From assembly GCF_010183535.1 (NCBI RefSeq), contig NC_071331.1:20522001-20586000 (forward strand): a stretch of DNA of 64,000 nucleotides. The letters are read 5' to 3'. The DNA comes from Caenorhabditis remanei. Lineage: Eukaryota > Nematoda > Chromadorea > Rhabditida > Rhabditidae. The stretch's first letter is position 1. Each line of letters starts with the position of its first letter. The notes beneath the pieces were generated by a model. That model was given only the letters and a program-made list of their open reading frames with translations. It did not search any database and had not been told where the DNA came from. Of the stretch, positions 55,001-64,000 are shown one piece after another. The translations under genes and the position numbers were made by a program.

Positions 55001-55962
55001 CAAAAATTCAATTTTTCTCAATTTTCTTCCATTTTTTCAGGAATGGCAACGTGGCGATCGCTCATTCGACGACGTTCAACTCCATTTGGATAAAGTGATC
55101 GAAACGAATTTCGTTGATCATTTGGGGGCGGATCATCAGGATCCGAAACGAATTAAAATTCGACGAGTGATGTATGTGCAGGCTGAAATTGAGCTGAAAA
55201 TTTCAGCAAAAAGTGCAAAAATTTTTGATTTTTGAGTGATTTTCAAAGGAAAAATTAGCGAAAATCGGCTTTTAAATTAACAAAAATCAAAATTTTCTGC
55301 ATTTTGTCGTCAATTATGGTGCATTCGGCGTTTGTTGAGAGCGGGAATTCAAAAATTTTGTTTTTTTTCATGGTTTTTTAGCCGAAATATAAGTTATTGC
55401 GATCTAAAAACCATGAAAATGAACCAAAATTTCAAATTCCCGCTCGCCAAGTTTCGTAAACACCGAATACGCCTTATCTGACGACAAAATGCAGAAAATT
55501 TCGATTTTTGTAAATTTTGAGCTGATTTTCGCATGGTTTTTCTCTGAAAATCACTCGAAAATCGAAATTTTCTGCATTTTGTCGTCAAATATGGTGCATT
55601 CAGTGTTTACGAAACTTGTGCGAGCGGGAATTTGAAATTTTTATGGCATAAAACCGTGAAAATTAATCAAAATTTCAAATTCCCGCTCCGCAAACACCGA
55701 ATACACCATATTTGACGACAAAATGCAGCAAATTTTAGATTTTATCAATTTAAACCAATGTCAACCGAAATTAGCCGATTTTCACATACTTTTTTCTTCT
55801 GAAAATAACTCAAAAATCAAAAAAAATTCAAATTTTTTTTCGCAAAAATCAAAATTTTCCCTATTTTTTCGTTTCAGGAACGGCAAAAAGCTGACAATGT
55901 ACATCGAACGTGAACGTCTCGCCACTCGTCATCTCTCTCTTCGTGTCATTGAGACGAAATAA
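43089..55962 (+). CDS. Uncharacterised 475-residue protein
   Basis: I do not recognise it. Twelve exons: 43089-43112, 43171-43266, 45889-46026, 47540-47616, 48500-48617, 49028-49099, 50007-50235, 51040-51208, 52140-52245, 53760-53942, 55041-55171 and 55878-55962. They join in frame to 475 residues ending RHLSLRVIETK. The ATG is 8 bases behind TTTTCAG, a likely trans-splice site. Residues 1-60 are charged and probably disordered (PPRKRERKNED, a possible nuclear signal; IPEDSDDED). The rest looks folded, with no signal peptide or membrane segment. It includes YQMRSGYWIPRHNPMFAALR, CTEFNQPQHLRKLVHMFKP, LNFGPYSPPNHPNHGEVAVH and RGKAFGVQMLRTLTALRKFV. Cysteines do not show zinc-finger spacing. The acceptor of exon 3 (TTTTGAAG) is weak; an alternative at 45880 is also in frame. 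It may share an operon with ubxn-2. Confidence 0.82.
43417..44690 (+). repeat. Direct duplication of about 630 bp in intron 2
   Basis: AGAATTAGAACCCGAAATTT with about 200 bp after it, including CGGAATACTCGTTTTTGTCG and AGCCTGCTAACCAAG, occurs at about 43420 and again at about 44052. Similarity decays after the first 250 bp of each copy. The surrounding intron (to 45500) is built of GCTGAAAAAGTGGATTT-like words with no exon. Confidence 0.7.
45533..45855. mobile_element. hAT-like foldback element, GGCC-rich type (copy 4)
   Basis: The ends are CATACTTGCAACGGGCC and GCAAGTATG, with an exact 8-bp duplication CCCCTTAC (45525-45532 and 45856-45863). It sits only 33 bp upstream of exon 3 of the unknown gene and is over 90 percent alike to copy 5 at 47856 by eye. 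Confidence 0.85.
46428..47340 (-). repeat. Inverted copy of the 40.2-41.1 kb SINE-like block
   Basis: The tRNA-like heads at 46591-46665, 46896-46970 and 47196-47270 (minus) are spaced about 300 bp. They match the block at 40230-41130 in order and flank (GGTTTGAACCCTGGTTGT, CTCATTTCCAAT, CTGGCGTGACGTTTGGCG at the left end). It lies in intron 3 of the unknown gene. Confidence 0.75.
47856..48217. mobile_element. hAT-like foldback element, GGCC-rich type (copy 5)
   Basis: The 8-bp duplication AAAAAAAC lies at 47848-47855 and 48218-48225. The ends are CATACTTGCAACGGGCC and GCAAGTATG. It differs from copy 4 mainly in the length of the GGCC tracts. Intron 4 of the unknown gene. Confidence 0.83.
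48225..48430. mobile_element. Diverged short foldback element
   Basis: The inverted ends AGTTGTCAAGGCCCGGG and the complement of CCGGACCTTGACAACT surround an AT-rich core with the word pattern of copies 4 and 5. It abuts copy 5. Target duplication is not clear. Confidence 0.55.
49100..49930 (-). repeat. Inverted-orientation GC-word repeats, intron 6 of unknown gene
   Basis: About 14 copies of AACGCGYCNNAGGYGCCCCAG lie here, which is the complement of the word in the ric-8 introns. Spacing is 40-110 bp. Loose larger units repeat AACTCTTTTTGTGCTYCGAA. No exon is seen besides 49028-49099. Confidence 0.75.
51460..51890. repeat. Hairpin repeat TTTCAGTCAGAAATGTGAA, intron 8
   Basis: TTCAGTCAGAAATGTGAAAC at 51745 pairs with TTTCACATTTCTGACTGAA at 51820, giving arms of about 35 bp with AAATTCTGC outside. 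A near copy lies at 54600-54735 in intron 10, and single arms at 51467, 54115 and 54375. Confidence 0.65.
52245..53690 (-). repeat. GC-word repeats in higher-order units, intron 9 of unknown gene
   Basis: About 18 copies of GCGCCRNAGGYRCRCCAG lie here, again in the orientation opposite to ric-8. From 52600 they form units of roughly 220-450 bp, with CTGAAAATCTCATCAGCGCG and GATTTTCCACCCAAAATCAT repeated in the same order at 52670-52720, 53030-53130, 53180-53310 and 53490-53580. Confidence 0.75.
55285..55735. repeat. Two adjacent foldbacks, CGGTGTTTGC type, intron 11
   Basis: TTTTCTGCATTTTGTCGTCA begins at 55293 and its complement ends near 55505. A second palindrome, 55562-55735, has the same end words with GGTGCATTC and GAGCGGGAATTTGAAATTTT. 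Both fold around AT-rich loops of about 60-80 bp. They are probably tandem copies of one foldback repeat. Confidence 0.7.
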
Positions 55963-56428
55963 TTGTCAAATCTCGCAAAAATTTAATTTATTTTCATTTT
56001 ATTATTATGATTAACCTCAAACAAATTGCCTTTTTTGTCTCATTTTGCGCCTTATTTATCGATTTTTATTATAATTTGATCATTTTTTGTATGGATAAAC
56101 TATCAAATAGGACTTTTTTCTGCCAGAATACTCAAGGCTCAAAAAATGCAATAAAATCAACAAAAAACAAACAACTCAAATTTAAAAGACCGCCAAAAAC
56201 CGCAAATGCGTCAACTGACTTGCTGGCGTACTTCTTGTGCATCGTGTTGACGCGTTTCCGGATACCGACGTCGTGTTTTTCTCATCATTTTCTTCGTCAT
56301 TTTCCAGTCGTTTTTCCCCGTTTTTTCTCATTTTTTATTGGTTTTTATTGATTTTTATTGATTTCCTGTGGTTTTTCTATCAATTTCACATCAGAAATTG
56401 CAGGTTTTCACCCAAAAATCGACTCAAA
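55963..56428. other. Spacer between unknown gene and ubxn-2
   Basis: It holds AATAAA at 56150-56155, a plausible polyadenylation signal, then TC-rich DNA and acceptors CACATCAG (56386-56393) and AATTGCAG (56396-56403) ahead of ubxn-2. The 467-bp distance is longer than a standard 100-bp C. elegans intercistronic gap but still compatible with an operon. I could not identify a clear Ur element. Confidence 0.4.
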
Positions 56429-59400
56429 ATGAGCAGAAAGTGAGTTCCCATAGAAACCGCCGCCTAGAAATCAATATTTTAATTGTAGCATTCGCACTTT
56501 CCGTGATATCGGCGGTGATAATGACGGTCCGGATAGCGACGATTCGGGAGCCGACGTCGAGCGTGGACCGCCGCAAGAATTTTATGCTGGAAGGTAGGAA
56601 ATCTGGAATTTTAGATGGTTTTGAGTGAAAAACACCAATAAACAGTTGAAAAATTGAGTTTTTGAAGCGAAAATCGATAAAATTTGAAAATTTGAGTCCA
56701 GAGTATGAGAAATATTTATTTTTTGCTTTTTTAAAAAATTTTCCAGAAATTTTTTTTCAATTTTTTTTCATGTTTTCTGGGATGAAATATCTGATTTTAT
56801 CCACTAAACGCACTCCAGAAACCGGAAAGACTCAGTTGTACGACTGTTATCCAAGAAATCGATTTTTTGAATTTTCTAGAACATTTTTTCAATATTTTAG
56901 CAATTTTCTAGGTTTTCTAGAGCTGAAATTATTGATTTTACTTTTTTTACTCACTAAAAACACACAGAAAGTAAGTTTTATGGCCATTTGCAGAAATTTC
57001 TGCTATGAACACACCAGCAAGTGGGTAGGCCATAAATCTCTGAAATTTTATCTGGTTTTAAACAAAAAGGGTCATCATGTGGGCTAAAAACTTGGAAATA
57101 GAGTTTTTTAAGTGGAAATTGATAAAAATGACAAAATTTCGCTCTGGAATTTAGGAATTAGTGATTTTTGGAATTTTCCACTCCAGACATCAAAAAATGT
57201 CAGTTTTATGGTAATTTCCAGAGTTTTTTTTTTGAAATTTTGAGATTTTTCGTCATTTTCAGTGAAAAAAATGCAGAATACTTACGAAATCGCCAATTTT
57301 GAGCGATTTTAAGCAGCAAAGTTGCAAAAATATACAATTTTTGTCACAGATTCTTGATTATTAGTTGGAAATGACAGTTCAGATCAAAATTTTTGTAAAA
57401 ATAGCTGATTTTTAGTGTTTTCATCATTTTTGAGCTTGAAAATACACGAAAAATGGAGTAAAAAGGAGTATTTTGTGCCAAAAAATTTATGAAAAACCTT
57501 TTTTTTTTTTGAAAATTCCCCAAAAAAACCAGGAATTTCCAGCGGACAAGCGGTGCAAGGACCACGTGGACCACGTGGCGGAGCATCTGGAGCCGAAGAT
57601 CATATTCGGAGAATTCTTCAGGCCGCACAGGCTGGACTACCAGAAGAAGATGTCAGAGGACCCGGACAAAAGGAGAAAGTGGTGAGGATATGGCGAAAAA
57701 ATGAAAAAATAGGGTTTTTTCGCACTAAAAAACGTTGAAAAACCGGATTTTTGCATCAAAAAAAAGGAGAAAAATTGGATTTTTGCCTTAAAAAATGCAG
57801 AAAACCCGATTTTTTGCCTTAAAAAACGCTGAAAAACCGCATTTTGCATCGAAAAAAACGGAGAAAATTGGATTTTTCACTAAAAAACGGTGGAAACCCG
57901 GATTTTTGCCTTAAAAAACGCAGAAAAATAGAATTTTTTCGCTCAAAATCGCTCTTAATCTGCACATTTTCAGACTCTGACTCTCCATTTGTGGACAGAC
58001 GGTCTCTCAATTGAAGACGGACCACTGATGCCACGTCACGACCAGGCGACTATTGAATTCTTGGAAATCGTTGGGAGAGGGTAAGGAAACATCAAAAATT
58101 TCAGGTTTTAGTGTCAAATCTGGCGGAAAATGAGGATTTTGAGCAAAAAAGAGCTTTGTTTGGCTCAAAATCTATGGAAAACGTGATTTTCAGTCGAAAA
58201 TTCACTCAAATCGTTCTTTTTTTGCTCTGAAATCACCATTTCGACTATTTTCGGCTGAAAAATTGAGTTCTGTGAATCAAAACTCTGATTTTATTCTGAA
58301 ATCTCATGCAGTCAGAAGTTTTGGGCTGAAGTTATAGTCTTCCAGTGGTTAAAATCGTTTCTTTAGGGTATTTTAAGCTGAAATTTAAGTTTTTCAGCCC
58401 CAAATACCTCAATGAAGACACACCAAAGAAACACCAAATTTTTATAATTTTCTAGTCAAAAAACTCAAAAAGTGCGTCTAAAACATCATTTTTGGGTGAA
58501 AAACCGTGTTTTTCGATAATTTTTTTGAAATTTTCAGAGGAATTCCGCCATCACTGCTGCAACAATACGCGGGAAAAGACATTGATTTCAATGTGGATCG
58601 TCGTCACGAACCATTTCAACAACCAAAATTGAAACCATTCGGAGGAAACGGCGTCCGTCTTGGAAATGTCGTTCCAGTCGTTGTGGGCGGAGCTTCTTCT
58701 TCAGTCACTCCGCCTGTCGCAACTTCTGGACCGACGTCAGCTGAGGAAGAGGCGAAACGGTTGGAGGATGCGAAGAAAGAGTTGAATACTGATTTGGCTG
58801 AACCCACTACTAATGTAAGGGAGGCATATGGATGGAAATGACTGAAAATTCTAGAAAAATGCTTTTAAAAAATGCTAAAGTTTGAAGTTTTTAGGTCAAA
58901 AATGAGCTGAAAATCTCATTTTCAATCTAGAAAATGACTGAAAATTTTTGAGGAACATTGCCATTCGGAGCCTGCTATTTTTGAGGAAAAATGGCTTGAA
59001 ATCTCTATATTCAGAGCAATTCAGATTTAGAGACCAAAAAATCGGACATTGTCGGATGAAATTGTCAGTTTCCGCTGTATTTTCGAGAAAATTTTAATTT
59101 TTCAGTGAAATTTTGGATTTTTGATTGAATGAGTATAAAATTCTGAACTAACAAAGGATGTTTTTCAAAAGTAGAGATTTTCAGACGAACTTTTCAGCTA
59201 GAAATCAGAATTCAAGACTGAAAATGAAGTTTCTAGCTGAAATTTTGGTTTTTCGGTTAGAAAATTGTCTAAAAACTCGAAATTCTACTCAAAAAACTGG
59301 TTTTTCATCTGTAAAATTAACTTTTTGGTAATTTCAGATTCAAATCCGTCTGCCGAACAATCAGCGTCTCGTCGGCGTCTTCAACCATTCGCACAATTTG

Positions 59401-60033
59401 GAGGCTGTTCGTAGCTTCATTTGCACGTAAGCTTGATAAAAAATATTGGATTTTGGCTGAAAATTGACTGAAAAGTAGCTCAAAATCGCATTTTCAGCCT
59501 TTTTTTACTTAAAAATGACTGAAAATGCATTGAACATCGCTGAAATCAAATTTCACCTATTTTTCTGCATTTTCAGTCAATTTTTGAACGAAAAATTGTT
59601 TTCCAGCCACTTTCAGCCCACATAACCTAACTTATAATGATTATTAGGTAGTTAGGTAATGTGGGCAAAAAATGGCAGAAAATCGATATTCCGTTCAAAA
59701 ATTGACTGAAAATGCAGAAAAATAGCTGAAATTTGAGTTTTTGACTTTAAAATCGACATTTTCAGTCATTTTTTGAGTAGAAAAAGGCTGAAAATGCGAT
59801 TTTGAGCTGAAATTTTTTCAAAAATCAGTGTTTTTTCGGTAATTTTCAGCCAAAATTATAATATAATCTAAAAATTCCTATAATTTTGCAGTGCTCGCCC
59901 CGAAATGATCTACGCACCGTTCGAATTGATGTCCGCCTATCCGCCAAAAGTGCTCATCGACGAGGAGCAGACACTCAAAGAGGCCAATCTTCTCAATTCG
60001 GTCATCGCCGTCAAAATTTTGCCTGCCAATTGA
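56429..60033 (+). CDS. ubxn-2: UBXN-2, p47-like p97/CDC-48 cofactor
   Basis: Adaptor that recruits CDC-48/p97 through a UBX domain; p47-family members act in membrane fusion, Aurora A control and substrate delivery. Seven exons: 56429-56439, 56489-56593, 57543-57681, 57974-58080, 58538-58814, 59338-59426 and 59892-60033. They join in frame to 289 residues. The N-terminus, IRTFRDIGGDN with DSDDSGAD and FYAGSGQAVQGP, matches the p47 linker (FYAGGSERSGQQIVGPP). The SEP domain is at about 86-150 (LTLHLWTDGLSIEDGPL, IPPSLLQQYAGKDIDFN). The UBX domain is at about 209-289, starting EPTTNIQIRLPNNQRLVGVF and ending QTLKEANLLNSVIAVKILPAN in two overlapping parts. Human p47 has 370 residues with an N-terminal UBA; no UBA is seen here, so it is either absent or in an unfound exon. 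The usual p97-binding loop FPR reads YPPK, as p47 itself has FPN. Confidence 0.94.
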
Positions 60034-61053
60034 TTTTTATCGTGTTTTTTTCATGTTTTTTGAGAGATTTTGAGTTGAAAAATGGGGAAATTCTGGTGGA
60101 AATTGACTAAAATCGTAAAATTCGGTATTTTTATGCCTAATTTCAGTCTGAAAACTCTTGTTTTCAATTTTCACCCGATTTTCTCTCTTTTTTTCACTCA
60201 AAATCCATGTAAATCGACTCAAAATACTCTCCAAAAAATCTCTTTCTGAAAATAATTGTAAATTGCCTAATTAATTGGCCTAATTATTTCATTTATTTCA
60301 TCTTCCAATTCCAGCACCAAGTTTTTCTCCCATTGAATTCTCCGTTTCCTCTTTAAAAATCACTTGTGAATCACCACGCCGCATAAAATTTATTGGTTTT
60401 GTGTTAAATTTCAAGAATTTTTGGTTTTTTTTGTGAGTTTCAACACTCTATTATATCTTTTTTATACTGATTTTCAGGTTTTTGGAATGGAAAATTGTTG
60501 AGTTTTGGATCACAGAAATTTAGATTTTATTTATAAAATATCTAGTTTTCGGCTGATATTTCTTAGCAAAAGCTGAAATTCTGAACGAAATATTCCATTT
60601 TTATATCGAAATTTCTGGTTTTTCAAGAGAAAATACGAAAATCGTCATCAGAGTCGCGGATTTCTATTTTTTTTTATCACATGCGCTGTTCTAATCGGAA
60701 AATTTCATTTTCGTGTTGAAAAACAGGTTTTTGATAAAAATTTTGATTTTTTAAAATGGTTTTTGAACGATTTTCAGCTGAAATGTTCATTTTTACTATT
60801 GAATTCTGACTTCGAGCTGAAAAATCCTGCAAAAAACTATATTTTGGAACAAAAACTTCCTTTTCAGTTCAAATACGATTTTTAAATTAAAAATTACTTT
60901 CTTGGCTGAAAATCCGGTTTCTAGCGGGTTTTCTGATGATTTTCTATCTGAAAATAGTACTTATCTATCCAAAAACTCGATTTTTATCTAATTTTTCAGT
61001 TTAAAAATCGAAAAAATCATATTTTTCCCCACAAAACTCTCAATCGGTTTCAG
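60034..61053. other. Spacer between ubxn-2 and NDUFA12 gene
   Basis: AT-rich DNA. The first 400 bases probably include the ubxn-2 3' UTR. From about 60480 the sequence is a run of GAAAATCG/TTTTCAGCTGAAAT-like words with no exon. It ends in CAATCGGTTTCAG directly before the next ATG, a likely trans-splice site. Confidence 0.4.
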
Positions 61054-62304
61054 ATGTCTCTGAAAGCGTGGCTGGGAATCGACAAAATCCAAAAATTCGG
61101 ACAAATCGTCAAGGAGATTGGCGGTGTCAAGGCAGTCCTTCGTAAACGTTACTTGTGAGTGGTGGAGGAGAGACGCTGGCGTGACGCGAGGCGCGTTTTT
61201 AGAGAATTAGTGAAAATTTTGAAATTCCGGCTCAAAACCAATGATTCTCATTGTCTGGCGTGCCTTTGACGCATTTTCAAAATAGTTTCGACTCGAAATT
61301 TATGAATGTATAAGGTCATGTGCGTCTTCGATGCGATTTCTTGGAGGCTGGCGCGCCTTTGACGCGTTTTCAGTGAATTTTATCTTTGAGATCGAAAATG
61401 CAATAAAAATACAAAGTCTGGCGCGCCTTCGACGTTTTTTTAACGTTGATTTTCTATCAGAGTCTGGCGCGCGTTTGACGCGTTTTCTGTGAATTTTGTG
61501 ATTTTATCGTTGAAATGCGACTGAAAACATGCGATTTTCACAACGAATTCCGAATTCCGAAGAGCTGGCGCGCGTTTGGCGCGTTCTTGAAATAGTTTAA
61601 ACTCGAAAATCATGACATCCTTCCATGTATAGAGTCTGGCGCGCCTTTGACGCGTTTTCTGGGAAAAAATTATCCAAAAAACTGGTTTTTCACCCAAAAA
61701 TGATGTTTTAGGCGCACTTTTTGATATTTTTGACTAGAGGATTGTCAAAATGAGGTGTTTTTTGTTATTTACAGCGTCAGGCGCGCCTTTGGCGCGTTTT
61801 CAGAGAAATTTGACTGAAAATATTAAAACGCTTCCGAAATCTGGCGCGCCTTAGACGCCTTTTTCCCGTTGATTTCGAATTAAAACAATCGTGAAGTTTA
61901 GCGTCTTTTCTACAGTCAGGCGCGCCTTCGACGCGTTTTCTGAGAAATTTTTAAGTAAAAAACTGCGGTTTTTTCCCAAAAATGATATTTTCGTATTATC
62001 TGGCGCGCCGTAAGCGCGTTTTTTGATCTTTTTGACTAGAAAACTATCAAAATTGAGTGTTTCTTGCAATTTACAGTGTCAGGAGCGCCTTTGACGCGTT
62101 TTCTGAGAAATTTGACTGAAAATACTGAAATTTGTCATTCATTTTCAGGATGGACGTAACCCGTGTTGGAACACTCGTCGGATCCGATAAATTCGGCAAT
62201 CGTTACTACGAGAATAACGAATATTTTGTGCCACGTAATCGTTGGGTCGAGTTTCCCGATAAAGTTTGGCTCGACTATGATGCGACTCAGGTGCCACCAG
62301 AGTG
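61054..62304 (+). CDS. NDUFA12: Complex I subunit NDUFA12 (B17.2), 5' part
   Basis: Accessory subunit of mitochondrial NADH dehydrogenase, needed for the last assembly steps of the matrix arm. Exons 61054-61154 and 62149-62304 join in frame (phase 2) to 85 residues plus two bases. Diagnostic stretches are RVGTLVGSDKFGNRYYENN, FVPRNRWVEF and DATQVPPEW, matching human KVGTLVGEDKYGNKYYEDN and MVPPEWHRWLH. Exon 2 ends TG at a GTGAGT donor, and the next exon should start with G to complete Trp. No such exon with family-like sequence is found before 64000, so about 60 C-terminal residues lie beyond the window. The ATG follows its acceptor directly. It has the same orientation as ubxn-2, 1.0 kb downstream. 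Confidence 0.93.
61170..62110 (+). repeat. GC-word repeats in NDUFA12 intron 1
   Basis: About 13 copies of CTGGCGCGCCTTYGACGCG lie on the plus strand every 60-100 bp, as in the ric-8 introns. Several are followed by TTTTCTGAGAAATTTGACTG. One copy is CTGGCGTGACGCGAGGCGCG next to the exon 1 donor. Confidence 0.78.
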
Positions 62305-62342
62305 GTGAGTGACAGAATTGGCTGAAAATGGGATGAAAATTG

Positions 62343-63115
62343 CATACTTGTCAAATGAGGGGCCGGCCCCCGGGCCCGGCCCCTAAAAAGCCCGGCCCGG
62401 CCCGGCCCCTGGGGCCGGGCCGGGCCGGGCCTGAAAAGCTTCGGCCCGGGCCCGGCCCCTCAGGCCCCTCTTTTCAGGGATATGAGATTTTTGAGAAAAA
62501 TTTTCAAATTTTTTCCACAAATTCAATTTTTCATGGGGAAAAATTTCCCAATTTACTCGTTTTTTATAGTTTTTTCATCATGATTTAGTATATTTTTCGA
62601 AAGATGAGCTGAATTTTTCAGCGAGACGCCTCCGGCAATGGAAAACTTGAAGGTGTAAATAGGTAAAATCTGATTTTTTCCCAGAATAATCTGTGTGTCT
62701 TCGTGAGTTCATTTTCATAACGAAAAAATATGAAAATTCGGTCGAAACCCCGCTGAGATCGAGCGGCGAAACAGTTTGGGCAATTAAATTAAACAATTAA
62801 AAAATGGCGAAAGTAATTATATTATAAAACTTGAAAAAAAATCTTTGAAAATTTTCTTTAGATATGAATATGAACTCAGACACACATGCATTATTCTATG
62901 AAAAAAATCAAAGTTGAACTTAGTCCAACTTTGCTCAAATTCGAAAAAAATTTTGAAAAAAATTTGAAAAAAAAAATTCCCTCCAAAAGAGGGGCCTGAG
63001 GGGCCGGGCCGGGCCGGCCATGGCCGGGCCGGGCTTGGGCCGGGCCGGGCCGGGCCTGAAGTTTTGGAAAAAAAGCCCGGCCCGGCCCGGCCCGGCCCGG
63101 CCCTTGACAAGTATG
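62343..63115. mobile_element. hAT-like foldback element, GGCC-rich type (long copy 6)
   Basis: The ends are CATACTTGTCAAATGAGGGG and CCCTTGACAAGTATG, with an exact 8-bp duplication GAAAATTG (62335-62342 and 63116-63123). At 773 bp it is the longest copy. The GGCC tracts (62360-62470 and 62995-63105) flank a core of about 500 bp with no long frame but with a short exon-like stretch (62622-62655 between TTTTTCAG and GTGTAA), possibly a relic of a parent gene. Confidence 0.82.
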
Positions 63116-63684
63116 GAAAATTGGCACTATTTAACAGAAATATGTGAAAAATGACCGAAAAATCGGTCAAATTTCAGTGTGAAATGGTATAAACTAGCAG
63201 ATTTTAGTGATTTTCATCAAATCTCACATGGAAATTGGGAAAATTGCAGAAAAATTGCACTGTTTGTAGTCATTTTTGACAAAATTTGATGAAATTTGGC
63301 AGAATTCCGTAATTTTCGAAGAGAGTTTGCCCGAAATTCGCATTTTTGACGGTTTTAAACAAATTTACATCGAAAGTTGCCGAAAATTGCTGAAAAACAA
63401 AATTTCAGATGTATTTTATACAATTCTTGGCCATTTTTACCTATTTTGTATTGGTTTTGTACCAAATAACCCAAAAAACTACGTCAATTTTACTCAGAAA
63501 ATGCCTATTTTAACTCATTTTTTCCCGTTTCTCCATCAAAAATCCGTCCAAAATTTGAAAAAAAAACCGACGAAGTTGTCTAAAATTGTCTAAAAACCAA
63601 GAAAAATTAATCGCGGACTAGTTTTCCAAACATTTGGTTTTCTAGGCCACCAAATGAGAAACTAGTCCCCGGGCAGTTTTTAAG
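63116..63684. other. NDUFA12 intron 2, AT-rich
   Basis: Nothing is recognised apart from short GAAAATTGCTGAAAA words and, at 63614-63669, the inverted words GACTAGTTTTCC / GGTTTTCTAGGCCAC, which also flank the foldback copies at 12.4-13.3 kb. Confidence 0.4.
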
Positions 63685-64000
63685 CAGACTTGCAACGGGC
63701 CGGGCCGGGCCGGAAGTAAAATTTCTAGGGCCCGGCCCGGCCCGGTCGGCCCGGAAGTTCAGTATTGAAAAAAATTCAAAATTTTTTTCGAAAATTTCCC
63801 GATTTTTTTTGAAAAATATTTCTTAAGAACAACCAGTGGTGGGCGCGGAGTGAAATTAGTGACTCTCCCCGTGGCGGCAGCGGCCACAGCGCGGGGGGAA
63901 GAGAGTGCGAGAGAGCGCGCCTCACCATTGCCGACAGCGAGAGACGCAGACATTTCTCCTCCCCCCGTGGATTTTGGAGTGAAGCTCACTAGGGAAGGAT
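63685..64000. mobile_element. hAT-like foldback element, GGCC-rich type (copy 7), cut by window end
   Basis: The left end CAGACTTGCAACGGGCC and the following GGCC tract match the complement of the right half of copy 3 (12911-13249). The similarity stops at 63833, where another element begins. The right end and its target duplication lie outside the window. Confidence 0.7.
63834..64000. mobile_element. Nested GC-rich element with CAGTGGTGGGCGCGG end
   Basis: It interrupts copy 7 of the foldback family at 63833/63834. It starts CAGTGGTGGGCGCGGAGTG, a hAT-like terminus, and continues with CTCTCCCCGTGGCGGC and GAGAGACGCAGAC. The GC content jumps from about 25 to 60 percent. The far end is outside the window. 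Confidence 0.6.

Noticed and set aside
62622..62655. Third exon of NDUFA12
   Set aside because: It has an acceptor and a donor, but completes the codon as TGC instead of TGG, reads ETPPAMENLK unlike the family, and lies inside a transposon.

Overview
The window is nuclear DNA from a nematode, almost certainly a Caenorhabditis species. It has short exons in AT-rich introns, TTTTCAG acceptors, ATGs directly behind an acceptor (the pattern of spliced-leader addition), and the ubiquitous CTACAGTA word. I recognise six genes. By memory, mdf-2 and ric-8 lie close together on C. elegans chromosome IV (Y69A2AR region), and ubxn-2 and the NDUFA12 gene lie on the Y94H6A clone, so the gene order looks conserved. 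I do not assign a species.

Layout: 405-1333 (-) is the 5' half of mdf-2 (Mad2 spindle-checkpoint HORMA protein), cut by the left edge. It is divergent from 1997-3059 (+), a probable complex I NDUFV3-like subunit. 4579-23044 (+) is ric-8 (Galpha chaperone/GEF): 11 exons and 563 residues in 18.5 kb, with one 9.1-kb intron filled with transposon relics. 25336-38950 (-) is a 15-exon, 1006-residue secreted protein with several GDNF-receptor/GAS1-type cysteine domains, two threonine-rich stalks and a GPI-type C-terminus. 43089-55962 (+) is a 12-exon, 475-residue protein that I do not recognise. 56429-60033 (+) is ubxn-2 (p47-like, SEP and UBX domains). 61054-62304 (+) is the 5' part of the complex I subunit NDUFA12, running off the right edge. 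The last three genes share one orientation and could form an operon. Exon joins were phased by hand. All close in frame except the NDUFV3-like gene.

The non-coding DNA is unusually rich. (1) There are foldback elements with 8-bp target duplications in at least four terminal-repeat families, which points to non-autonomous hAT-type transposons. The commonest has CAKACTTG ends and a GGCC-rich interior. (2) A 1.6-kb nearly perfect palindrome has TA duplications and doubled transposase-site-like repeats (Tc1/mariner, IR/DR architecture). (3) There are 22 tRNA-like elements, none a plausible working tRNA. One family carries a conserved leader with a TATA-like core about 30 bp upstream of the A box, often as divergent pairs, clustered in and around the GDNF-receptor-like gene. 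A second family is SINE-like. (4) A short GC-rich word (CTGGCGYGCCTTYGACGCG) is repeated in many introns with one orientation per intron. (5) A 0.9-kb inverted duplication brackets the promoter and first exons of the unknown gene.

Functionally the window mixes housekeeping genes (two complex I subunits, checkpoint, p97 cofactor, G-protein chaperone) with a candidate cell-surface receptor. Nothing suggests that they share one pathway. All calls rest on reading the sequence; no database search was possible.
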